Origin: Trichodesmium sp. MAG_R04
GTDB taxonomy: Bacteria > Cyanobacteriota > Cyanobacteriia > Cyanobacteriales > Microcoleaceae
Length of the DNA stretch: 5,244 bases
Direction of reading: 5' to 3'
Assembly: GCA_023356515.1 (NCBI GenBank)
Contig: JAKQYG010000309.1
Span: 1 to 5,244, forward strand
Notes under the pieces: generated by a model
Database searches by the model: none
Seen by the model: the letters and a program-made list of their open reading frames with translations, nothing else
Told to the model about the DNA's origin: nothing
Shown: positions 1-5,244 of the stretch, piece after piece
Position numbering within the stretch: position 1 is the first letter of the stretch
Layout: every line of letters begins with the position of its first letter
Translations under genes and position numbers: made by a program

Positions 1-1
1 T

Positions 2-604
2 ATCGCTCCCGATGAGACTACCTTTGAATATTTGCAGGGTAAAACTGATCAACCATTTGAGTCATTTTATTCTGATGAGAATGCCAAATTTTATAGCGAT
101 CGCTCCTACGACGTCACAAAATTAGAACCCGTAGTAGCTAAACCCCATTCTCCAGATAATAAAGAACTCGCCCGTAACTGTCAGGATGTTAAAATTGACA
201 GAGTTTATATAGGTTCCTGTACTGGAGGAAAAACTTCTGACTTTCTTCATGCAGCAAAACTCATTAAAGGTCATCAAGTTAAAGTTCCAACTTATTTAGT
301 ACCAGCAACTCAGAAAGTTTATGAAGATTTATTTACTGTCAAACATGATGGTCAAACCCTCTCAGAAATATTTTTAGGTGCTGGTTGTATTGAACCTGCA
401 GCTCCATCTTGTGCCGCTTGTTTAGGAGGACCAAAAGATACATTTGGTCGACTAAATAAACCAGAAATTTGTGTCTCTACAACTAATCGTAACTTTCCTG
501 GTCGAATGGGGAATAAACAGGCACAAGTTTATTTAGCTTCTCCCTATACAGCAGCAGCTTCAGCACTGACTGGATATGTAACTGACCCAAGAGAATTTAT
601 GTAA
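2..604 (+). CDS. leuC: 3-isopropylmalate dehydratase / homoaconitase-type large subunit, C-terminal part (5' end outside window)
   Basis: This is an aconitase-superfamily [4Fe-4S] hydro-lyase. The LeuC role is isomerisation of 2-isopropylmalate to 3-isopropylmalate in cytosolic leucine synthesis, together with a LeuD small subunit. The frame is open from base 2 (IAPDETTFEYL precedes the TTG at 32), so that TTG is internal and the true start is upstream. About 200 residues are visible, against roughly 420-470 for the whole family. The cluster ligands are Cys in the GSCTGG motif (codon 218-220) and the CxxC in PSCAACLGG (codons 410-412 and 419-421). A STTNRNFPGRMG substrate-binding motif and a YLASPYTAAASALTG C-terminus follow. 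The PATQK, CLGG and GRMG forms resemble the methanogen/HacA-like subgroup more than E. coli LeuC, so another 2-hydroxy-acid dehydratase of this family (homoaconitase, citramalate isomerase) is possible. A HIP1 octamer lies inside the gene. It ends in TAA at 602-604 and converges on the cyclase gene. Confidence 0.85.
   Translation: MAPDETTFEYLQGKTDQPFESFYSDENAKFYSDRSYDVTKLEPVVAKPHSPDNKELARNCQDVKIDRVYIGSCTGGKTSDFLHAAKLIKGHQVKVPTYLVPATQKVYEDLFTVKHDGQTLSEIFLGAGCIEPAAPSCAACLGGPKDTFGRLNKPEICVSTTNRNFPGRMGNKQAQVYLASPYTAAASALTGYVTDPREFM
96..103. repeat. HIP1 octamer palindrome
   Basis: GCGATCGC is the highly iterated palindrome typical of many cyanobacterial genomes. Here it lies inside the leuC reading frame. 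A single copy is weak evidence alone, but it agrees with the cyanobacterial character of the genes. Confidence 0.7.
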
Positions 605-677
605 ATTTCTTGCTAAATTAAACTTTTTTTGTATCTTTGTAAATCAATAATTTCTTAGTTATTTAGGAGTTAAAAGG

Positions 678-743
678 TAGGGAAAAATAATTTAGGAAAA
701 AAGTTGAAATAATACTTTTATATTCCCTATCTATCTTATTTTT
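678..743 (+). terminator. weak candidate terminator for leuC
   Basis: TAGGGAA (678-684) can pair with TTCCCTA (723-729), and inside it AAAAGT (699-704) pairs with ACTTTT (714-719). A T-rich stretch ending in TTATTTTT follows at 736-743. The stems are short, AT-rich and interrupted. The position downstream of leuC and between convergent genes is right, but the fold is not strong. Confidence 0.25.
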
Positions 744-805
744 GGAACATATATCTTATTATCTGGGTTATCTGGGATAGAATTAGCTCCAACTAGAGTC
801 GGCTG

Positions 806-825
806 TAAAAAAGCTTGAAGTCAAG
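806..825 (-). terminator. weak candidate terminator for the cyclase gene
   Basis: Read on the minus strand, CTTG-ACTT-CAAG forms a 4-bp stem with a 4-nt loop and is followed directly by CTTTTTT (806-812 on the plus strand is AAAAAAG after complementing). It lies about 85 bases past the cyclase stop codon. The U-run is good but the stem is short, so this is tentative. Confidence 0.2.
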
Positions 826-910
826 GAAACTGTAGGGAATTGATATTTACCAAATCTTTTTTCTGAGAGTAATAATTTGGGTTATCTCTTAACTCTAGTA
901 TAACTTATCC

Positions 911-3900
911 CTAATCTTTAATTCTTCCATTATTCTGAAATTTATCAGAACGCTGGAGATAAAATTGTGCAACTTTGTCTTCTGGGTTTATTTGTAAAAT
1001 TTCGCTCATTATTTGTTTGGCTGCAGCAAACTTTTCTTGAAAATAAAGAAAAATTGCTTCTTCAAATTTACTTTTAGTTTGTTTTTTTAATCCTTTTTGT
1101 TCTTCTGGATCTCCATCAAAAATTTCAAACAGTCCAACGGATTCTTTTTTCCCCTTCACATTTACTCTATCGAGGAAACGATAATTATATTTATATGCTT
1201 CTTCCAGATTCAATAAAGTCTTTTCACTAATTAAAATACTTACTCCATATAACTTAGTTAAACTTTCTAAGCGAGATCCTAAATTAACAGCATCACTAAT
1301 CACTGTACCATCAATTCTTTTTTTTCCTCCCACAATGCCCAACATCAAATCTCCTGTATTAATACCAATACCAATTTTAATCATTTCCTGTGATAATTTT
1401 TGACGTTCCTGATTAAAATCAGCCAAATTTTTCAACATATTAATTGCTGCCTGGACTGCATCATCTGCTTTTCTGCCAAAAATAGCCATAATGGCATCAC
1501 CAATGTACTTATCGATAAACCCTTCATTATCTAAAATGGCAGGTTCCATTCGGGATAAATAAGCATTAATAAACTTAAAATTTTCCTCCGGGGTCATACT
1601 TTCACTTAAAGTTGTAAAAGAACGAATATCAGAGAACAAAATAGACATTTTTTCCTTTACACTATCTCTCAACTTTACATCTAGAATATTCTCACGTTTC
1701 AAGAATTGTAAAAAATTATGAGGAACAAAACGACCATAAGCATAACTTATTTTACTAAGATGAATATGAGTTTTTATTCTAGCAAGTAATTCTTGTTTAG
1801 AAAAAGGTTTAATCAAGTAATCATTTGCTCCAGAAGCAAAACCTTCTAGCAAATCATAAATTAATGGTTTTGCAGTTAACATGATAATGGGTAACTCAAT
1901 ATGTAAATATTTTTGTCGTAGTTTTTTTGTTACTTCATAACCAGTCATATGAGGCATCATTACATCCAGTAAAATCAAATCTGGCATCAAGCCTTTTTCA
2001 ATTATTTCTAATGCTTCAATTCCATTATTCGCTTCAGTAATAGCATAATTTTGTAAAGCCAAATTATTTCTCATAACTTGCAAATTTACTGGTTCATCAT
2101 CCACAATTAAAATTGTAAAATCTCTTGTTTCTGCTGCTAAACCTTGCAGGGCAACCTCTTTACTATTCTGTTCAAATTCTGTAACTAATGGTATTGATCG
2201 AGATAGTGCAACTTGTGGAAAATCAACTACTTGAGTTTTAGAAATTGGAATAGTAAATTTAAACTGGGAACCAACACCTACTTCTGATGAAACGTACAGA
2301 GAACCGGTGTGTAATTCTACTAATTGTTTAGTAATAGCTAGACCCAAACCAGTACCACCATATTCTCTAGAAGTAGAGCCATCTGCTTGTTCAAATGATT
2401 CAAAAATTTTATCTAATTTATCTGACGGAATACCAATACCTGTATCAGCAATAGTAATCTCTAATAGAGAAATTTCATCACTGGAGTTTTGATTTTCTAA
2501 TACTTTAGCCGAAACCTCTATTTTACCTGACCCAGTAAACTTAACTGCATTACCGATTAAATTATAAAAGATTTGCTGAAGTCGATTTTCATCAGCATCA
2601 ACAAAAGGTGTATCATAACTAATAGAATTAATTAGTTGTAAAGACTTTGTACCAATCATGGAACGAGAAAGATTAACCACTATCTCTGCGATTTCTCTCA
2701 CTCCCACCGGTTTTAATTGTAATCGAATATTGTGATGTTTAAGTTTATAAAAATCAAGAATATCGTTAATTAAATTTGACAACCTTTTGCCAGAAAAAAC
2801 CACTAGAGAAAGATTATTTTTAACCTCAGAAGATAATTTTCCTGCTGCCCCATCTATTAATGATTCTGTAATACCAATAATTCCATTCAAAGGAGTGCGA
2901 AGTTCGTGAGATGTGTTGGCTAAAAACTCGTCTTTTAACTTATTTAAATTTTCTAATTGGTTATTCTTAATTTTCAGTAAATTAAAGGATTTTTGCAACT
3001 GAAAAGCCATAGAATTAAAAGCTTTAGCAAGTTCCCCTACTTCATCATCACGATTAAGTTCAATTTTTTGATTAAATTCTCCTTCAGATAAGGCGGTAGC
3101 TGCATCTTTTAGTTTTAAAATAGGTTGCACAACCCAACGAGATGTTAAGATACCAATTCCTGTTGCTAAAACTAATGCCAATAGACAAAGTATAATAGTG
3201 ATTTTTGTTTGTTGATAAATGCTATATAGAAAGTCTATTTCTGGAATTACTATTACTATTAACCAGTCTAAACCATACTGATCTTGAAAAGGTTTTATGT
3301 TAATAAATTGTCGTTGATTATTAATCTTAAATTGCAGATGTTTTTGATGATTAATTGATGTATTTAAGTCAAATTCTGTGGTCAAATATTTGGCTGTAGC
3401 TTGAGTCAAATAATTATCACTTTCAATCCCTTGAACTCTCTCAGCTCCGTATGCTTTATTTATACTACGAAAAGGCTTTTCTTCTGTAGAAGTTGCCACT
3501 AACATTCCCGAACGCTCAATAATAAAAATTTGTCCAGTTTTACCAATTTCTAGACTACCTAAAAAGTCACCAATTTGTGATAGATTAATATTAGTTAGCA
3601 GTACACCCTGCAATTTTCCCTGGTCATTATAAAAAGCCTTAGATGCACCAAGATAAGCAGTGAGACCAGCAGTATTAGGATAAATTTCGCTCCAAGTAGG
3701 TTGACCACTATCTACAGCAGCTTTGTACCAAGGTCTAGTACGTGGGTCAAATTCAATACTACTTAATAGTTGAACTCGCTCACCAAATTGATTTGTGGAA
3801 TAAGTTTCAAAAATATAATTGCTTTGTTGCGTTGATACTCTCAGATGCAGAGTATCTTGAGTAAGTCTTTCAGCTCCCAAATTAACTTTATTTTCTAATC

Positions 3901-4282
3901 CTAATCCTGTAAAACCAAGAACATCAAATATTTGTAATTGTTGCCAAAAATAATTTTCTAATAGAGAAATATTTTCTAAATCTAATTGGCCACTAACAAT
4001 AGCAGTAGCATTAATTTGATTAACTTGATGGGGAACGCGAAGGTAAGCTTCTAAATTTTGTTCAACTCTAGCAACCTGTTCATTCAAAAGTTGAGTAAGC
4101 ACATTATTTGCAGCTCTCTGAGAATTTCTCACAGAAAGATATCCTATCAAGCCTACTACCCCAAAAAGCTGCACTATAAATGGTAGTATCAAAGTTATAC
4201 GGAGGGGAAGTTTTACAACAATTTGAGTAAATAATCTACTCAGATATTTTAAAGCCATAATGTTTGGTTGAGAGTGAATCAC
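911..4282 (-). CDS. CACHE-HAMP hybrid histidine kinase / receiver / class III adenylyl cyclase
   Basis: This is a membrane sensor that should pass an outside signal through an internal phosphorelay to cAMP synthesis. Domains by residue: TM1 ~29-51; periplasmic double-CACHE ~52-355 with an RTRPWYKAA motif at 181-189; TM2 ~361-380; HAMP ~381-433; a short helix; HisKA with phospho-acceptor His459 in SHELRTP; HATPase_c with N-box Asn578, G1 DTGIGIP at 613-619 and G2 GGTGLGLAI at 642-650; a receiver with acidic Asp728/Asp729, phospho-acceptor Asp773, Thr803 and Lys825; a cyclase-transducer-like stretch ~848-878 (RFVPHNFLQFL); the cyclase domain ~879-1056; and a TPR-like tail ~1070-1110. Cyclase residues are all present: metal-binding Asp885 and Asp929, base-recognising Lys925 and Thr993, transition-state Asn1000 and Arg1004. 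Their spacing equals my recollection of the Arthrospira CyaC catalytic residues, so it is a CyaC-like class IIIb cyclase. The longest frame begins with GTG directly after an in-frame TGA. An ATG at 4256-4258 (1115 aa) is at least as likely, and neither start has a clear Shine-Dalgarno. At 1123 aa the protein shows no truncation or frameshift. Confidence 0.95.
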   Translation of the reverse strand: MIHSQPNIMALKYLSRLFTQIVVKLPLRITLILPFIVQLFGVVGLIGYLSVRNSQRAANNVLTQLLNEQVARVEQNLEAYLRVPHQVNQINATAIVSGQLDLENISLLENYFWQQLQIFDVLGFTGLGLENKVNLGAERLTQDTLHLRVSTQQSNYIFETYSTNQFGERVQLLSSIEFDPRTRPWYKAAVDSGQPTWSEIYPNTAGLTAYLGASKAFYNDQGKLQGVLLTNINLSQIGDFLGSLEIGKTGQIFIIERSGMLVATSTEEKPFRSINKAYGAERVQGIESDNYLTQATAKYLTTEFDLNTSINHQKHLQFKINNQRQFINIKPFQDQYGLDWLIVIVIPEIDFLYSIYQQTKITIILCLLALVLATGIGILTSRWVVQPILKLKDAATALSEGEFNQKIELNRDDEVGELAKAFNSMAFQLQKSFNLLKIKNNQLENLNKLKDEFLANTSHELRTPLNGIIGITESLIDGAAGKLSSEVKNNLSLVVFSGKRLSNLINDILDFYKLKHHNIRLQLKPVGVREIAEIVVNLSRSMIGTKSLQLINSISYDTPFVDADENRLQQIFYNLIGNAVKFTGSGKIEVSAKVLENQNSSDEISLLEITIADTGIGIPSDKLDKIFESFEQADGSTSREYGGTGLGLAITKQLVELHTGSLYVSSEVGVGSQFKFTIPISKTQVVDFPQVALSRSIPLVTEFEQNSKEVALQGLAAETRDFTILIVDDEPVNLQVMRNNLALQNYAITEANNGIEALEIIEKGLMPDLILLDVMMPHMTGYEVTKKLRQKYLHIELPIIMLTAKPLIYDLLEGFASGANDYLIKPFSKQELLARIKTHIHLSKISYAYGRFVPHNFLQFLKRENILDVKLRDSVKEKMSILFSDIRSFTTLSESMTPEENFKFINAYLSRMEPAILDNEGFIDKYIGDAIMAIFGRKADDAVQAAINMLKNLADFNQERQKLSQEMIKIGIGINTGDLMLGIVGGKKRIDGTVISDAVNLGSRLESLTKLYGVSILISEKTLLNLEEAYKYNYRFLDRVNVKGKKESVGLFEIFDGDPEEQKGLKKQTKSKFEEAIFLYFQEKFAAAKQIMSEILQINPEDKVAQFYLQRSDKFQNNGRIKD

Positions 4283-4308
4283 TCAGCCAAAGGATATTCT
4301 TTAGCTAC

Positions 4309-4338
4309 AGTATAACAAACTTTAAATGTACTTCTCAA
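4309..4338 (-). promoter_or_regulatory. sigma70-type promoter of the cyclase gene
   Basis: On the minus strand a TTGAGA -35 hexamer (4333-4338) and a TATACT -10 hexamer (4309-4314) are separated by 18 bp, each one mismatch from the TTGACA/TATAAT consensus. Transcription would begin near 4302, leaving a leader of about 20 nt to the GTG at 4282 or about 45 nt to the ATG at 4258. No Shine-Dalgarno-like AGGAG is visible in this leader, which is common in cyanobacteria. Confidence 0.6.
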
Positions 4339-4551
4339 ATCTAACAATTCAATATAAAAATATTATATATCTTGTACTATATATAGTAATCGGCCCAATG
4401 GTTGTGACTATTCAAAAACTAGAAATAAATTCCGAAACTCTTGCCTATTTACCATTGCAACTAAACTTATTCAGAAAAAGTGGTGAAATTTTAAACACAA
4501 ATCAAATAGGATTATTATATTTATATATAAATTTACCGAAAAATTGGGTTT
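4339..4551. other. AT-rich intergenic stretch with no convincing gene
   Basis: This stretch lies between the cyclase promoter and the GC-rich hairpin. It is very AT-rich and holds a 14-bp perfect palindrome at 4375-4388. A plus-strand open frame of 75 codons (4326-4553, with an internal ATG at 4398) crosses it, but its start overlaps the cyclase -35 box, it has no ribosome binding site and its product resembles nothing I recognise. I treat the frame as chance or as a degraded remnant. Its stop codon sits at the base of the following hairpin. Confidence 0.45.
4375..4388. repeat. 14-bp perfect palindrome, possible operator
   Basis: TACTATATATAGTA reads the same on both strands. It lies about 37 bp upstream of the cyclase -35 box, where an activator or repressor dimer could bind. 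It does not match the cyanobacterial CRP site (TGTGA-N6-TCACA). In such AT-rich DNA a palindrome of this kind can arise by chance, so the regulatory role is only a suggestion. Confidence 0.3.
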
Positions 4552-4580
4552 AAAGCCTCGCCCTTCTAGGGCGACTTTTT
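4552..4580 (+). terminator. strong GC-rich hairpin with T-run (terminator, or hairpin end of a transposon)
   Basis: TCGCCCT (4558-4564) pairs with AGGGCGA (4568-4574) around a 3-nt TCT loop. AAAG (4552-4555) and CTTT (4575-4578) extend the stem past a 2-nt bulge, and five T residues follow. By shape it is a Rho-independent terminator, usable on both strands because of the AAAG/CTTT arms. GC-rich subterminal hairpins of this style are also found at ends of IS200/IS605 elements. With a tnpB remnant starting about 50 bp away, that origin is plausible. Confidence 0.6.
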
Positions 4581-4628
4581 AGTTGATTTTTTTTCACTGG
4601 GGATGTCCTTGTTGGTTTTTAGTTCACA

Positions 4629-4835
4629 GGAAATATATTAGTCGCGGGTGGGCATACCGAGACAAAAAACGGACGGGTCCGCAAGTGTAAGACAACTACC
4701 AAACTAGCGGCAGCCTGTGAAACCTCAACCCGCCGAGGGGATACGGGTCGGTTGTTTCCCCGTACCTTTAGTATGAGGAGGATGTCAACAATGCCCCAAA
4801 TGCTAAGACCAATTTTTCCAAGGATTTTTCGATAA
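4629..4835 (+). pseudogene. tnpB: truncated tnpB, C-terminal remnant
   Basis: Translating from 4629 gives GNILVAGGHTETKNG followed by a basic tail (RVRKCKTTTK, then ETSTRRG). This matches the end of cyanobacterial TnpB/OrfB proteins, RNA-guided RuvC-type nucleases of IS200/IS605 elements, where NILVAGGHTE directly follows the third RuvC motif DRDxNAA. That motif, the zinc ribbon and everything before them are absent: an in-frame TAG lies at 4620-4622 and no homology is seen upstream. Recognisable similarity ends around 4740. The frame simply runs on through the probable element end and into the 3' end of the opposing CYTH gene before stopping at 4833-4835. It can make no nuclease. In intact elements this DNA also specifies the omegaRNA scaffold. 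Confidence 0.65.
4641..4788 (+). ncRNA. possible omegaRNA (TnpB guide RNA) scaffold relic
   Basis: In IS605-type elements the guide RNA scaffold overlaps the tnpB 3' end and terminates at the transposon right end. This stretch has that position and shows several potential stems: CGGA/TCCG around a CGGG tetraloop (4670-4681), TACGGG/CCCGTA (4742-4747 with 4759-4764) and an alternative CAACC/GGTTG pairing across 4717-4754. If expressed, the bases after 4788 (starting CAATGCCCC) would be the guide. Expression and function are unproven, and the tnpB partner is missing here. Confidence 0.35.
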
Positions 4836-5244
4836 ATTAGAATTAGAATATCTATGATCGTGAGAAACTTCCTCTCCTACCCATTCAGGCAATTCAACAG
4901 TTTGATTTTCATCATCAAGTTCAACTTCAGCCACAATTAAACCCTGATTCTCCCCAGCAAACTCATCAACCTCCCAAACAAATTTACCATGATGAACCTG
5001 ATATCTAACCTTTTCAACTAAAGGCAAAGTACATAAACTATTCAACATCTCCTCAGCATCTTCAAGTGGAATCTCGTACTCATATTCTGCTCTAGAATTA
5101 CCCAAGCGAGGTCCTTTAATAGTTAAATAACCTTGATCCCCTACCACTCTTGCTCTTAGTGTTATACCATATTCTGTGTACATATATCCTTGACGATATA
5201 CTTGTCCAACAGCTTGATTTTGCCATCCATTGCCTCTAACTAAA
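4803..5244 (-). CDS. CYTH-domain triphosphatase (start beyond right edge)
   Basis: This is a CYTH (CyaB/thiamine triphosphatase) family protein, a tunnel-fold, metal-dependent enzyme. Short bacterial members like this one mostly hydrolyse inorganic tripolyphosphate; some databases mislabel them as class IV adenylate cyclases. The frame stays open to base 5243 and reads LVRGNGWQNQAVGQVYRQGY before the Met at 5183, so that Met is internal. Only about ten residues, including the family's N-terminal ExExK metal-binding motif, should lie outside. The 146 visible residues fit a family length near 155. Tunnel-lining charged strands are visible: TLRAR, YLTIKG, EYEYEIP, EKVRYQV, WEVDEF and AEVELDDE, then the typical C-terminus HRYSNSNLSKNPW. 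It is co-oriented with the cyclase gene but about 520 bp away, with a transposon relic and a separate promoter between, so co-transcription is doubtful. It stops with TAG at 4803-4805. Confidence 0.9.
   Translation of the reverse strand, partial: LVRGNGWQNQAVGQVYRQGYMYTEYGITLRARVVGDQGYLTIKGPRLGNSRAEYEYEIPLEDAEEMLNSLCTLPLVEKVRYQVHHGKFVWEVDEFAGENQGLIVAEVELDDENQTVELPEWVGEEVSHDHRYSNSNLSKNPWKNWS

Larger units (their letters stand above)
605..910. other. AT-rich spacer between convergent leuC and cyclase genes
   Basis: No coding region is supported here. The spacer lies between two 3' ends. It contains a tandem 9-bp direct repeat (TTATCTGGG at 759-767 and 768-776), with a related GGGTTATCT at 879-887. 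There is an 8-bp inverted repeat pair, ACTAGAGT (792-799) and ACTCTAGT (892-899). The block ATTCCCTA (722-729) can pair with TAGGGAA at 678-684 or with TAGGGAAT at 833-840. The repeats look like decayed non-coding sequence or transcription-termination structure rather than a gene. I see no tRNA or CRISPR. Confidence 0.6.
4552..4788 (+). mobile_element. relic of an IS200/IS605-type element (tnpB 3' end plus right end)
   Basis: A GC-rich patch (about 57% G+C by hand count over 4641-4770) stands out from very AT-rich surroundings and encodes a TnpB C-terminus. Its right boundary is probably near TCAA at 4785-4788, after AGGAGGATG; a TCAA-like right cleavage site is known in some IS605-family elements. 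That would put the insertion about 14 bp beyond the CYTH stop codon. The left boundary is unknown: I place it at the 4552 hairpin on the hypothesis that this is the left-end hairpin and that nearly all of tnpB was deleted. No tnpA or intact tnpB is in the window, so the copy cannot move by itself. Confidence 0.5.

Noticed and set aside
32..34. TTG as start of leuC
   Set aside because: The frame is open to the window edge with family-like residues before it, and the protein would lack more than half of the domain.
2307..2492. Plus-strand open frame of 61 codons inside the cyclase gene
   Set aside because: It lies antisense to the well-conserved HATPase_c domain, so it is a shadow frame.
4398..4415. 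TGTGA near the cyclase promoter as a cAMP-receptor-protein site
   Set aside because: Only a TTGTGACT half site is present, with no TCACA partner at the required spacing.
4326..4553. Plus-strand open frame of 75 codons divergent from the cyclase gene
   Set aside because: The start overlaps the cyclase -35 box, there is no ribosome binding site at either possible ATG, the product is unlike any family I know, and the region is so AT-rich that stop-free runs with such composition carry little weight.
4641..4788. Group II intron or riboswitch as explanation of the GC-rich structured patch
   Set aside because: No intron domain V or known riboswitch core is apparent, and one reading frame gives a clear TnpB C-terminal signature, which explains the patch better.
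5181..5183. ATG as start of the CYTH gene
   Set aside because: In-frame residues upstream (VYRQGY and before) match the family N-terminal region, so this Met is internal.

Overview
The window looks like chromosomal DNA from a low-GC, probably filamentous cyanobacterium. The evidence is a HIP1 octamer (GCGATCGC, 96-103), a CyaC-type multidomain adenylyl cyclase of a kind common in cyanobacteria, an IS200/IS605-type tnpB remnant with a cyanobacterial-looking C-terminal tail, and long AT-rich spacers. A Trichodesmium/Oscillatoriales-like host would fit, but that is an inference from base composition and gene style, not an identification.

Layout. (1) 2-604, plus strand: the C-terminal ~200 residues of a LeuC/HacA-type aconitase-family large subunit, with all three expected Fe-S cluster cysteines; its 5' part lies outside the window. 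(2) 605-910: an AT-rich spacer between convergent genes, holding short direct and inverted repeats and weak terminator-like hairpins. (3) 911-4282, minus strand: one very large sensor-effector protein with the order TM, double CACHE, TM, HAMP, HisKA, HATPase, REC, class III adenylyl cyclase, TPR-like tail. All histidine kinase, receiver and cyclase catalytic residues appear intact. (4) 4283-4802: an intergenic region with a good sigma70-type promoter for the cyclase gene, a 14-bp palindrome, a strong GC-rich hairpin and a GC-rich patch that encodes the last part of a TnpB nuclease. The patch is the right-end remnant of an IS605-type element. (5) 4803-5244, minus strand: a CYTH-domain triphosphatase gene lacking only its first few codons, which lie past the right edge.

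How the parts work together. The cyclase gene is transcribed on its own from the promoter at 4309-4338. Its product should couple an extracytoplasmic stimulus to cAMP through an internal His-Asp phosphorelay, and its cyclase is of the Thr-containing class IIIb type known to respond to bicarbonate. The CYTH gene is on the same strand upstream but is separated by the transposon remnant and the promoter, so an operon is unlikely. leuC is a separate housekeeping gene read toward the cyclase.

No wholly new system is evident. The most interesting items are the all-in-one CACHE/kinase/receiver/cyclase protein and the tnpB-3'-end/omegaRNA-like relic beside a hairpin, which could be an internally deleted element.
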